Part shown: positions 21,961-33,514 of the stretch, in pieces
Layout: each line of letters starts with the position of its first letter
How positions within the stretch are numbered: the stretch's first letter is position 1
DNA from: Chamaecyparis obtusa
Taxonomy: Eukaryota > Streptophyta > Pinopsida > Cupressales > Cupressaceae
Assembly (NCBI GenBank): GCA_027943335.1
Contig: BSBK01007737.1
Coordinates: 330,501-394,500, forward strand
Direction: 5' to 3'
Length of the DNA: 64,000 nt
The notes under the pieces: model-generated
Database searches by the model: none
What the model saw: only the letters and a program-made list of their open reading frames with translations
What the model was told of the DNA's origin: nothing
Made by a program: the position numbers and the translations under genes

Positions 21961-24305
21961 ATAGTTCCATGATTATAAATGTTTCTCAAGACTATGATCT
22001 ATGTGTTGCACTAATAAAGAATATCTCCGCAAAGGGTATCAAAAAATGATTTCAAAATTTTTCCAAACCCTTGGGAAATGCCCACTATTTGCCCTTTTGT
22101 GTTTTTGGGCATCACTGGCCTGAGTATAGGCATGATTGAAATGCTTGTACACATGAACTGGTATTGAACTAGATGGCACACTGTAGGTATGCAAGTGGCA
22201 CTTTGCTATTGATAAGCAATTTTCTAGTTTTAATAGGCATGATTCAATATTTGCTAGACGTGACTTCACTATTGATACACATTTTCATAAAAGTCACAGG
22301 TGTGACTTTGCCTCTGATAGGCGGTATTGTTCTATGCATAGGTAGCACTTCTCTGACCAAGTTGTAAGATTTTGAATTTTTTAAACTTTTAAGATCAGGT
22401 CCCTTGAAATTTTCTTATTTGAAAATAAAAAACAATCTCAACATGCACATCAATGTCCCTAAAACAATCTAATGTGTATATTCTTGAACATTTTTCACAA
22501 GTATAACACAAGAAAGAATTCCAAAAAGCCTACCTAAAGTCAAATTTGGCTTGTAAACATGGCTCTAATAGGTGGCCTTGCTGTTTTATCCAGGATTTAT
22601 TGTGGATTCTGTTCAAAATGGATTTCAATCTCTCATCCCTCGAGTATGTTAAGGGGCTTCCCACATGCACCAAGGTATGATTTTGCACAATTCGTGAGGA
22701 CTACTAGAGGAAGTTTGAGAAATTTAATCCTTTTGTCATGCACCCCATTAAGGATACATGCATTTCATTTTATAGTGGGTTGGATCCCCATGGCAAAAGT
22801 GAGTGTATCCCACTTTGGGCTGTCCCTCTCACTGGCCTTGTTAAGGCAAACTCGGGAGGTGAGCCCACTATTGCTCTAGCATGTATATAGAAAGAAAGAA
22901 ATGAACTTAGGCTGAAAAGTTTGGGAATTTGATTCACTTAAAAAGTGAAGAGCATATCCCTATTGTCTTTCTTTGTTCCAAACACTCAAACACAAATTGG
23001 TTCTTTCCCAATCTCTTAACAAGGAGATTCTTAAAATTGAAGTGTTTGGTTCATTTCTTGTTTTTAATTAAGCTATGTTCAAAAGTAATGCTACAATTTA
23101 ATCAAGTGCAAGCTTGAATAGAAGGATACCTTTCCTTTGTAGCTAGCCTAAGCTAGGGGCATTTTTCAAAGGTTTTTTCATTATTTTTCAACTCACCTTG
23201 GCAATAGCCTCCTCCAAATGTGCTTGTCCACTAGCAAGTTAGTCAACACTAACAAACACTATGAGGGGAAAAAAAAAATCATAAATTGAAGGATCAACAC
23301 TTATGTATGAACTTTATAGAACTTATTTGCAAATTTCCAAAGAAAACTTGATCTAAGGACTAAAAATCCAATTTAGAAAAACAAAGTTTGCTTTGTATGC
23401 TTCAACAATTTTAAGATAGTGCTGGAATACCTGGTTATCCTCCTCTTGTGTTTTCTCAAGGACATCCTTGATGTGTTCTATGTTTTCTTTCTTAATCTTC
23501 CTTGCTAGTGCCTTTCCTTCTTGGTTGAATCTACTTTTAGGCTTCTGCACCTTTCTGTGGTTACTCATTTACTATCAAATCATGCAAACAGAAAGTTAGA
23601 CAAATGATTTAATCAATTTAACAGCAAGAAAAGACAACAGATAACAAGTGACATTTTCCAACTAATAAGCGTGAATAAATTTTTAGTAGGCATAACTTTA
23701 AGAGTCATAGGCATCACTAAAAAGTTAGTACGCGTCATTAAAAATTTAGTACGCATGACTAAAATGTTTGTATGCATCATTTAAATGTTGGTACGCATCA
23801 TTTAAATGCTAGTACGCATCATTGAAATGCTAGTACATGTCATTTAAATGTTGGTATGTGTCATTGAAATACTGGTACACATCATTTAAATGTTGGTACG
23901 CGTAAACATTTTATTGCTAAGCGTAAGCAGTATTGAAAATTGCAAAAAATGATTGATCTTACGTGACAATTAATCAACAGTAAGCGTGAATAAGAAAATT
24001 GTAAGCGTGATTGTTGTTGTAAATTGTGGAGAAAAGGCTGATGATAGGTGATAACGGATTGCAGATAAGCGATACTTCCTGAGTCACAGGCGTGACTTTA
24101 CGCGCAAAGGTTGAACTATTTATCTCACAGGCCTGAGTTATTAGCTAGTAAGTGTCAGAACAAAGATCGTAAGCATCATCAGAATGACTATAAGCATGAG
24201 TGAATCTTTTGTACACGTGACTTCACCTATTTCCTGCAAAATATTCATGGAAAATAGACAATACAAGCATGCAAATTATGATGAAAATGATAAAATGAGG
24301 CCTAG
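21961..24305 (-). repeat. LARD-A 5' leader with degenerate tandem repeats
   Basis: Between the PBS and the gag-like ORF, many imperfect copies of a short word (plus strand 'gtacgcatcatttaaatgct' and variants) occur. The clearest array is about 23690-23915 with a ~22-bp period. Looser copies of 'ggcgtgact/ggcatgatt' are at 22090-22350 and 23990-24230. No ORF of interest is present. Tandem repeats in long leaders are common in Tat/Ogre-type elements, which agrees with the PBS type. Confidence 0.6.
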
Positions 24306-24324
24306 GGACCCATGGTGGGTGTCA
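24306..24324 (-). other. LARD-A primer-binding site (decayed TGGCGCC type)
   Basis: On the minus strand TGACACCCACCATGGGTCC lies 2 bp inside the 5' LTR. It matches the TGGCGCCCACCGTGGGGCC form common in Athila/Tat elements at 15 of 19 positions, and three of the four differences are G-to-A. The comparison sequence is from memory. Confidence 0.55.
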
Positions 24325-24326
24325 TT

Positions 24327-25253
24327 TGTGTGATGATGATTATCACCTTCATGAAATTAAGATCTAATAGAAAAAATTCTAAAGTAAATACAATGCAAAT
24401 CTAATTAAAATTGAAACTAAGATCTATAGCATCTCATGGTTCTCTAGAAAGAGGTGGTAAGTGAAGCTCTCAGCTCAAATCTCCACTAGTGACACTTCTA
24501 AAATGAGAATGTATGTTGTTCTATGCTTATAAAATGCTTATTCTAGCTCAAATTGACAAAAGTATAATGCAAATGCTCTAAATGCTCTTAAATGCTCTTC
24601 AATTGCCTATAGTAACCATGCTTTGCAAATGAATTTCTAAGATATCAATTTCTCTCAAAATGCTTCATATTTATAGTAAATTCCCAAGGGTAGGGGGTGG
24701 AGTGAAGTAATCATGATTTACTTTTGGTTGAGTCAAATACTTTTCTTTGTTCATAAATGGGGGGACAATTTAAAGGTTTGTCTCAAAGCTTTGGACAAAA
24801 GGACAAGATTGAGTGGTTGAGATTGAAACTTTAAAATGAGTGATTGAGATTCATTCTTTTTTTGAGTGATTTATGTCTTTTTGTCCTCAATTCTCATTGG
24901 TTGCTCAACTTTGTTGAAAGAAATTAGGAATTATTAAATTTATTTAATTAATTAAATTTAGCCATGTAAGGGTAATAGGTTCATTTTGATTTTTGATTTA
25001 AACAACTATACACTTAATTGATTAAAATCAATTATGTAGTGTTTTTCATCCCTTTAAGTTTTGATTTAATTACTTAACATCCTTATTTGATTTTTCCTTT
25101 TCTTTTAATTGATTTTGTCCAATTTGATTTAATTATGTCCATTTTAATTGATTTGATCCCTTTTTTTTATTGAATTAATGCATTTTGATGATTTCGAGCC
25201 ATTTTATTGATTTTTGCAATTTAAAAACACTTGTCCAATTTTGCGTGTCTACA
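24327..25253 (-). repeat. LARD-A 5' LTR (right)
   Basis: About 927 bp, same ends as the left LTR, followed by the CTTCT target duplicate. Confidence 0.92.
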
Positions 25254-25258
25254 CTTCT

Positions 25259-25399
25259 ACAGAGAAAAAGAAACCTAGTATTGGAGAAAAAAAGAAGCAG
25301 GGAGCAAAATCTACCAGAGTCAAACTAGCAATGGCAGGGAGTGTGGCCAATCAAACTAAACTCTTGAGATCGAGAAAGGGATATGCCCTTTCCTGGGAG
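25259..25399 (+). pseudogene. LINE ORF1, 3' end
   Basis: A Lys-rich tail (TEKKKPSIGEKKKQGAKS … RSRKGYALSWEP) ends in TGA two bases before the ORF2 start. It is in frame with the sequence left of the LARD-A insertion once one CTTCT is removed. ORF1 basic tails help nucleic-acid binding. Confidence 0.75.
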
Positions 25400-25401
25400 C
25401 C

Positions 25402-27494
25402 ATGAGGATGCTTTGATGGAATGTCATGGGTTGCAATGCCCCTGATAAAGTTTGCCTAATCAAAAGATGTTTTGATCAGGTAAGGCCAGAATTAATTTTT
25501 CTTCAGGACACTAAACTTGATGGTGCAGAAATTTCCAAATTTGTAAGGCATTTTCCAAAGTGGAGAAGTTGTTTTGTGGATTCTTTGGCTTGATTTAGTA
25601 GTAAAGATAAGATTACATCAGAAGAGTAACAATTGGGTTTGGGTGGAGGTTCTTTCTATATAGATATCAACATGGTTTTAGCCAATAAATGTGTATGGTC
25701 CTAACAACAGAGCTATGAAAAAGATTGTTTGGCATGAACTATCTAGGGTTCTCCAGGATAATGCTCCTGACTTGTTTATCCTCGGGGGGACTTTAATGCT
25801 ATTGTGAGCCCAATAGAAAAAAAAACATTGGGTAGTAGAGGATGGATGGGACAAAGACAAAGAGACTTTGATCAATTTATTATGAATAACAGATTATTAG
25901 AAGTTGAATTGAGGAATGGGTAGTTTACTTGGACCAATAGATGAAGTGGCTTCCTCAACATCGTAGAGAAATTGGATAGATTCCTTATTGCTCAAAATTG
26001 GGTGGATGTCGATTGGATTTGTGCAGTGAGTATCCTCCTGATATCAAGTTCAAATCACTACCAAATCTATCTCATAATTCAAGAGGATGCTGCTCCGGAG
26101 AGGGCTCTATTCAAATTTGAATCAATGTGGCTACACAATCTAGGTTTGAAAGAGAGATTCAAAGATTGGTGGTCTTCTGATTTTGTTCAAAAAGTTATAG
26201 TTTATTAAAGAACAACTTAAGATTTGGAACAGAGAGGTTTTTAGAAACATTTTTGTAGAGAAATTAAAAATTAAGGAGCAACTAGAGGTGCTCCATTCCA
26301 TAATCATTGAGAATGGGATGAGAGGAAGACTTTTAGGAGGAACGAGTACTCAATAAATTGTATGCGGAAACATTAGCGAGAGAAAAGACTTTTTGGAGAC
26401 AAAAATCCCGCAAGATTTGGTTAAAAAATGGGGATCGAAACACAAAAAAATTCATAATTCAGTTAAAGTGAAAAGATCAGTCAATAAAATTTTATCTACC
26501 AGAAATAAGGAGGATGTCCTCTTACAAACACCTAAGGACATAAATTCAGAAGTAGTAAAATTTTTTCAAGAGACTTTCTAGAGCAACTCAGCAAATTTAG
26601 ATTGTGACTCAGACATTTTGAGTGTTATTCCTAAGTGTGTTTTAGACTCCCAAAACCAAATTCTAATGAACCCTATAACCATGGAGGAGGTGAAAAGGGC
26701 CCTTTTCACTATGGGAGGTGAGAAAGCCCCAAGCCCAGATGGCTTTTCAGCAATCTTTTCTCAATCTTTTTGGGACATTGTTGGTCAAAAGGTGTGGGAG
26801 GTAGTAGAGGAATTGAGAAGTAGGAGATTCATACTCAAAGATTTCAATAACACCTTTATTGCCTTGATTCCCAAGAAGGTGGAAAATTCCAGCTTTGTGG
26901 ACTATAGACCAATCTCTCTATGCAACACTATTTATAAAATCATTACTAAAACAATTGAAAATAGGTTAAAAGGGGTGCTTGAGTCAATAATTTCCCAAGA
27001 ACAAAGCGGGTTTTCCCCAAATAGATCTATTTATGAAGGAATTATTGTCACTCATGAGGCAATTCATTCAGTGAAAGTGGCTGGAACATCAAGGATGATG
27101 ATCAAGTTAGACATTAAAAAAGCTTATGATGCAGTGGACAAGAGTTTTATTTTAAGAGTGTTGGATTGTTTTGGTTTTAACGAGGATTGGATTTAATGGA
27201 TTAATAGTTGCATAAGCACTCCCAAATTTTTAGTTTTAGTTAATGGTAGCCCTCAAGATTTCTTTGACTCCAATAAAAGCATTCAACAAGGGGATCCACT
27301 CTCCCCATTTCTATTTATTTAATGGCAGAGGTTTTGGGCCAACAAATTTCCCAAAAATAGGTGATGGGACAATGGAAGGGGGTGAAGGTAGCTGAAGGTT
27401 TGGATTCATTGACCCACTTACAGTTTTTTGATGATACATTTTTATTTGGGGAAGCCGGTGAAAGGAAAGCAAGAGTTATTCAAGGTACTTTGGA
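25402..27494 (+). pseudogene. LINE ORF2: endonuclease and reverse transcriptase (5' part)
   Basis: It begins ATG at 25402 (MRML, then TGA) and continues WNVMGCNAPDK and PELIFLQDTKL, the N-terminal motifs of the LINE endonuclease. RGDFNAIV (~25788), NG-FTWTN (~25917) and LDRFLIAQNW (~25973) follow. After frameshifts between 26208 and 26393, the RT carries [76 protein letters not shown] and the catalytic FFDDTFLF (~27427; usual form FADD). Further frameshifts are near 27196 and 27320. It nicks target DNA and reverse-transcribes the LINE RNA there. It is cut by the CACTA element at 27494/27495. Confidence 0.9.
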
Positions 27495-27960
27495 CACTAG
27501 TAAATTTTACCCTATTTTTTGACGAGGATTAGTCAAATTTTTGACACCAATTGGTCGAACAGATGACTAAAAATGTGGTCAAATTTTTTTCATCGATTAT
27601 TATATAGGGAAAATCATCATCAAAATTTAGACCCTACAAGTGGTTGAATTATCGACTGAATCAATCGCTTGGAACTGGAAGAATTGAAACAAACTTTGGT
27701 CGGCATTGTCATCGAAATTGAGACCAACTTTGGTCGACATTGTCGTTGAAATTGAGACCAACTTTCCACTAAACTTTGTCAAAATTGACGTCGAATGCAT
27801 AGCATTCTCATCGATCCTACTGGTGTAAAGGTCAAAATTTAGACCAGCCATTTGTCGAAATGTCCACCAAAGTTTGTCAAAAGGGCCGTCGAATGCATAG
27901 CATTCTCGTCGAACATAGTAATATGGAAAGATTGAAAAATCAACCAATACTAACTTTTGG
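27495..27960 (-). repeat. CACTA left terminal inverted repeat and subterminal repeats
   Basis: The TIR core is the first 13 bp, matching the right end at 12 of 13 positions; a looser match (ATTTTT) continues to ~25 bp. Then follow multiple copies of 'gaccaactttggtcgacattgtc' and 'gtcgaatgcatagcattctc' in both orientations (about 27680-27920). These resemble the subterminal arrays bound by TNPA-type proteins. Confidence 0.8.
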
Positions 27961-30938
27961 TTTAAAAAAAATGTGACCGGTTAGGAATAACACACACTTG
28001 TGCATGCATGCATCTATATTCTCTATCATCCACGTTACTCTTCCATCTAGCATTGATATATCAAACATCTCCCATAACCACATTCTAATCCCCAGTTTGA
28101 GTATGCCTTGAAACATCAATACAAACTACCCAAGGTTCACACATCATCAACCAAACCATAATTGTAAATCCTTCATATAATTCTAATCTTCTGATTAATT
28201 CCCATGCTCAACAACTTTCAACCTTCCCTTTCTACAAGTCATTTTTTATAACCTTGTCCATGAATTAAAAATTACAAAAGAGAAATTTTTGAAATAATAT
28301 TTTATCTTAAATTATATGAAATATAAAATCCTCTTATTATATAATTTTTAATTGAAGAATGGAACTTGCCCATCCATCTATATAAATTGATGAATTAATT
28401 CCCAAATTTTAAGCTAACCAACCACCCTTCCTCCCTCACAAATGTGTTTGCTTTACAAACTAACTTAATCACCATATCTCAAGCCACCCACATACACTCC
28501 TCACACATAGGAATTCAACAGTGTTAACTAAGACTTGAACAGGAACTTATGCTATTTATAAATATCATTCAATAGGCTAGAAAAATAGTAGATAGAAATT
28601 ATGTACTAAAAAAATCTATTATGGGATTCATTCTCCATAATGTATGTTAGATAAGAGACACAAAATCTAACCTGTGATACATCCCAATGTTGTGCATCAA
28701 TTGGTTCATTATTTATTTGTCCATTCTGACCATGCATTCCATTCTCCTCAACTGCAAATTTAAAATAAAAAGAATCAAAATCTTCTGAATAACATATATT
28801 ATCATAAAGGTAGGTCACAACCATCATTGAATGTAGAAGAAAAAAAGGGAAAAATTCCACTCTTAACAAACAACCAAAACTCCCATATCCTCTCCCAAAG
28901 AATTGACAGTTAAAAATCATCCTAACAATACCTATCAATAGTTGTGTGGCACTCAACAATATTCAAAATTGATATGGTTTGAAGCTCTTGACATTCATTT
29001 TCTTATTTTCTTACACTTAAATAATTCTGACATATCCATCTTTTCCTTTTGATTCTTGAAGAATATTACTCACTTAAATGATAATCAATCTCACCTACCA
29101 AGATATTTATGATAGATATTTCAAAAGAAATAAAACCCATGTATGAATGAAAAGATTGTACAACGTATTTCCCCACATATTTTAGTTATGCAATTCAAAA
29201 TCAAATAAGTGAACATAGAGGCATGTTACTGTTACAAGCATTAGATTAAGCACATCAAAATTTTGAATATTCTACCAGGTAATATAATGTTTATTAATTA
29301 ACTTACACATTGAGTTTGACAAAATCAGACCTGTTTTAGTCATTGTCATGCATTTGGGTGTGTAATGGTGTCCAAATGACATGGGTGTATACACTAAAAG
29401 AAGCCACAATTGGAAAAGTAATGGGAGGATGCCTCTTAAGAATAACATGACATCATGATGGCATAATAGAATAGCAAGCATCAATAATCATGGAGCAGCA
29501 ATGGAAAATCAACATTACATCGAATACAAACAACAATATCATTGTATGGTTCAATGAATGCCAAACAACATGAAGACTTGTAAAAGCATAAGTACCTGAG
29601 GTAGAGCATAGCATGGCATGGTAAATCAAATGATGAACAAGTATGCAATACAATGATGTCTAAACTCACAGCTCATGGGTCACAGATAAACATAATTCCA
29701 TATACATGCTCACATCAACAATCAAGTAAATAAAGATCTAATCAATAGGACATGGTTCCATTCATCAGGAATAAACCAAATGCAGTGAGTAAAATATAGT
29801 GCCATAGAAGGAGAATAGGATGCAACAACAACCATTCAAAATAGTGAGCATTAAACAAATGGAAACATTGCAAGAAGCTCACCGGCCCTTCAATCCAAAT
29901 GAACACCAAGCTGCTGCCATGAGGATAACAAAGCACTAGTTCAAGGATCATGAGCCAAGTATAGAAGCAATACCAAACAACTCAATACATAATGGAATCA
30001 TGGCATTAACAAAAAAACACATAGATCATGAGCCCTCCTCTCAAGCACATAATAGAGATAGCAACAATACATGGCACCCAAAAATTAGTGAATAAACAAC
30101 AAGCATAAGCTAGTGAGTGAAGACTCATCAAAGACGCCTAGCTAATAGCTCATGGGATGTCTATGGCTTAAACCGAATGTCAATAATAGCATAAAGAACC
30201 AGTCATGATATTTATGCCCCCAAAAAACTCATGGCTTTTGAAAATAGAGCACATCAAGCACGATGTATAGAGCTCATAGGATGGTCCATTAAACTCAAAT
30301 ATGCACACCATGATGCCATCACCACAAATCAATGAATACATGTAATCTACAGTAGCACAAGATCATTCAAGGGCTGGTTAAAAGATAATAACATGGATTC
30401 CCTAGCCAAGGGTCATGAGCCTCTCCAAAATTAAATAGAAGGAGATGTTTTCATGAGCATATACAACAGATCATAGGGTGGCATAGCTTTAAATGAATAA
30501 AGAATGAAGTAAACAGTCTCGAGCATGCAGTCAGCAAATGGTGCAATGACAAGCACAAAGGGGCCATACCAATTCAAATACATGAAAGCCCTCACAACAC
30601 CCCATCGCATAGGGAAGGCCAAAGATTCATAGGCTAGCGAGGACCCAAATAGAAAATACACTATGGGTGTATACACTAAATGTGCTAGTGTATACACAAT
30701 ATGTTCAATGAGAATTGAACATTGTGCTATTTGAAAATATAAATGAACACCAAGCTTCTATTTTATTTTGCTATTTTTCTAAGTGATGTTTATTCTCAAT
30801 ATTGATTTTCTTATTCTGCATATTCTGATTTGGTCATGTTATTTGTAATTAACTTTTGATGGTGTTTGTAATGTTCTCTTCTCAAGCATAAGCTATTGGT
30901 AACCCTTAGCCTCATTTCCTAAAGTTAAATATTTGCAA
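27961..30938. other. CACTA internal region without an assignable gene
   Basis: I recognise no domain. One exon-like piece stands out on the minus strand, 28672-28751: an acceptor-like TTTGCAG, an open 80-bp stretch (EENGMHGQNGQINNEPI…) and a donor-like CACAG/GTTAGA. It could be part of a captured gene. Other open frames here (for example minus 29272-29669, 30431-30697) have no motif. Confidence 0.45.
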
Positions 30939-31905
30939 GTTAAATATTGAGAAGAATCTTAGAAAAGGTGAAGATGAAAATGAAAAAGACAAAGACAAAC
31001 ATGGTAAAGGTGTTGAAAAAGCACCTAAAGAATGGAACAAAGAAAAGAGATAAAGATGAGAAAAGAGAATAGGAAAGGAGACAAGAGGAGATAAGAAGCT
31101 TAAGGAAAGCATTATAGGAAAGTACAGAAAGGCAAAGGAATTTGAAAGAACTCATGGAGAAGGATAGGAGGAATACTGATAGGTTTGCAGAAAAATGTAG
31201 GCACTTAAGAGAAAGGTCATTGAAGGTAGTGAAAAGTTGGCATTTGAGTGTCAAGAAGAAGGTGAAATGGTCTATGCAAAGGCTAGTAGAAAGAGGAAAG
31301 TTGGTGGTTGAGAAAGACAAGGAATCAAGCAATGAAAATGTTCTTTATGTCGATTCAGAGATGTAAGATGCTATTGAAGATAGAAAAGAATCAAGTCTTG
31401 AAGGGCTTGAGAGTGATGAGTTAGTTGTGGTAGGCACTATGTTGTTTCCTTTGGAGGAAGATAAGGGTAGTATGAAAGTTACTCCTATGACATCACATAG
31501 TGAGGGTAATGATGTGGCCATGGAGGTTGATGATTGTGAGGTATGCCAAGAGGAATGACATGAGAGTAAGGATCAGTTGGTGAGGTTTGAGTTGGTCTCA
31601 AGAGAAGAGACTAAGGATGAGTTAGCTATGATGATGGGCCATGAAATGGCTCAAGAGATTGCTTACTCTCCAAGCATGGAGGCATGGTATGTTGATGGTG
31701 TCAAGGAAGAGGAGTGTCTTTGGAAAGTAGATTTATTGAAGTTTTAGATGTATGCAAAAGTAGAGGTTCAAAATAGGAAGAGAAAGTTGTTGATGGCCAA
31801 CAAAGAGAAGTAGGTGTTCATGTTGAAAAGAGAAGTCAAGCCAAAAGTCAAGATCAAGGAGTGGGGGTTTGAACATGATGGAAAGAATCACACTACCACA
31901 ATTTA
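30939..31905 (+). pseudogene. Degenerate coiled-coil ORF in the CACTA element
   Basis: One plus-strand frame runs ~960 bp with several point stops (TAG ~31115, TAA 31364, TGA ~31556, TAG ~31746 and ~31811). The first half is Lys/Glu/Arg-rich with coiled-coil character (LKELMEKDRRNTDRFAEKC). The second half is acidic (EGLESDELVVVGTM, AMEVDDCEVCQEE) and then mixed (MEAWYVDGVKEEECLW). I do not recognise the family. It may be an element-encoded structural protein or a captured gene. A single conserved frame over this length in AT-rich DNA argues that it was once coding. Confidence 0.5.
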
Positions 31906-32000
31906 ACCATCACACAATGACATTAGCAATTAAGAGGGAACATAGATCAGACCATGACATGCATACAAGGATATAGATAAATGATTTTGAGATACAAACC

Positions 32001-32140
32001 TATGAAATCCAATCTCCCAAGGAATAGACAACACCACTTATCTCCATCTATGCCAAAATAGGATTTGTCTTCAAGGCCTCTTCATACGCAGTCTAGTTAT
32101 GCACAAGAGCATATCTGACAATATCATAGAGGGTCCATCC
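32001..32140 (-). pseudogene. Mpv17/PMP22-like exon, copy A
   Basis: On the minus strand an exon runs from an acceptor (TTTTTAG/GGATGG) to a donor (/GTTTGT). It reads WTLYDIVRYALVHN, then AYEEALKTNPIL and SGVVYSLGDWIS, the start of the Mpv17/PMP22 domain of plant organelle or peroxisome membrane proteins. Three TAG codons interrupt it. Downstream (31925-31999) its intron sequence matches the intron of copy B but lacks the ~660 bp that hold exons 2 and 3 there. It is therefore a deleted duplicate. Confidence 0.75.
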
Positions 32141-33019
32141 CTAAAAACAAAAGCACCATTTTAGTTTTAATATTGAATATATACAAATATAATGATGAAA
32201 GAAAAGCAGACAATCATACGCTCTCTAATTTTGAGGTATAGAATAGAAAATATAAGCTGAAAAGCCAATCAAAAACATAAGAGACAAATCACACTTCAAG
32301 AAAGTACAAAAAGAAAAGCAAGATAAGTTCTTATCAGGCCACTAAAAAGCTTTCGGTATTTTAGATAAGACATCACAGGTATTTATTTGTATTCTAAAGC
32401 CTTGTTATAGAAATTTGTTTTTATTAATCCTCAGAATTAGATAGTGAATCTTCTTCTTTCTTTCTCAATTCATGGATGATTCTATTTTTTTGCAGTAAAT
32501 AGCATACGTAACAGATAAACATGAAATCAGCAACAAATATCTACTTCTATACACAACTCCAAATGAATGAATAAAAGAAGAAAATGATAATGTTGATTGG
32601 GTATCCAGTAAATTAAACAGTTTAATCATGCAAATAGATGTGGATAGTGCACATCACAGTGATGAGGAAACAATGCTAGTAGGGTAGTCACATACAAAGA
32701 GACCAGCTTAAGAGGGAACATAGATCAGACCATGACATGCATACAAGGATAATAAATAATTATAGTATGTTCAACTAGAGATAAGAGATCAACCAAGGCA
32801 CCTACATGAAATAGTCATATATCAAGTGCAATAACATGATCAAGAGATGGTTTAATCATTAAGAGTCACAACTACCAAGAAATAGAGCATCGTGATTACA
32901 TATGGAAAAAAGAGGTGTTACAGGTTTGCATCACACATGATTAAGGTAAAAGTTTCTAATACAACTAAAGAGAGTAATTAATATGGAAAATTAATCAAAT
33001 GTAAGCAACATATAGCATT
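32141..33019 (-). other. Intronic or intergenic DNA between Mpv17-like copies
   Basis: No further exon of the Mpv17/PMP22 family (the usual last part with AIWNSIYF-type sequence) is visible to me. 32708-32752 repeats 31932-31975 and marks the far end of the duplicated intron. Confidence 0.5.
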
Positions 33020-33514
33020 AATTTTGATAGTTTGATCAAAGGCCACTTTTGCAAGCACCACCCACCAATCTTGGAAAGGAAATAGAGCCTATATACCCAT
33101 ATTTGTTTGTCAAACCCTTTTTGCAAGGAACTCAAAAATTATTCAAATTAAACAAGTATGAACTGTAAGAGACTAAGAAAGAAGGAAAAGGTGTTACCTC
33201 ACTAGGATGATAGTAATAATGAGACAAAGAACCATGAAGACTAAATCCAAGGAGACTAGATCTAAACATCTAGGTTCGATCAAATTCAAAAATTGGTTTG
33301 CCTTCATAGCACTGTCAAGTCAACAGCATGAGCATTATTTTGTGTCTAGAGTGTCATCAATGTTTTTAAATGTAGAATGAAATGGTTGTAAGTATGCATT
33401 TCTGCCACATGCAAATGATTTTGAGATACAGACATGTGCAACCCAATCTCCCAAGGAATCGACAACACCACTTATCACCATCTTTTCCAAAATAGGATTT
33501 GTCATAAAGCGATG
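33020..33514 (-). pseudogene. Mpv17/PMP22-like gene fragment, copy B (three exons)
   Basis: Minus-strand exon 1 (33434-33514) reads TNPILEKMVISGVVDSLGDW. Exon 2 (33198-33311, flanked by acceptor and a GAG/GTAACA donor) reads CYEGKPIFEFDRT, a TAG, then MFRSSLLGFSLHGSLSHYYY. Exon 3 (about 33025-33090) reads ALFPFQDWWVVLAKVAFDQT. The order and sequence follow the plant Mpv17/PMP22 family, four-helix membrane proteins of peroxisome, mitochondrion or plastid. The 5' part before KTNP and the 3' part after FDQT are missing. Retained introns mean genomic DNA was captured, not cDNA. Confidence 0.82.

Larger units (their letters stand above)
6876..25253 (-). mobile_element. LARD-A: non-autonomous LTR retroelement with two nested insertions
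   Basis: Two direct LTRs (6876-7813 and 24327-25253) both start TGTGTGATGATG and end GCGTGTCTACA. They are flanked by a perfect 5-bp target duplication CTTCT (6871-6875 and 25254-25258). Orientation is minus: a purine tract (CAAAGAGGGGCATT on the minus strand) abuts the left LTR, and a decayed TGGCGCC-type primer-binding site abuts the right LTR. Subtracting the nested Gypsy-1 and the small LTR element leaves ~7.5 kb of internal sequence. It has a gag-like ORF but no protease, reverse transcriptase or integrase, so I class it as a large retrotransposon derivative. The TGGCGCC-type site hints at an Athila/Tat relative as helper. Confidence 0.9.

Noticed and set aside
23690..23915. CRISPR-like array
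   Set aside because: Units are directly adjacent without unique spacers and the context is a plant retroelement leader.
27495..30938. Several minus-strand open frames, for example 29272-29669 and 30431-30697
   Set aside because: No motifs, overlapping frames in AT-rich DNA, and no splice context, apart from the single exon-like piece reported.
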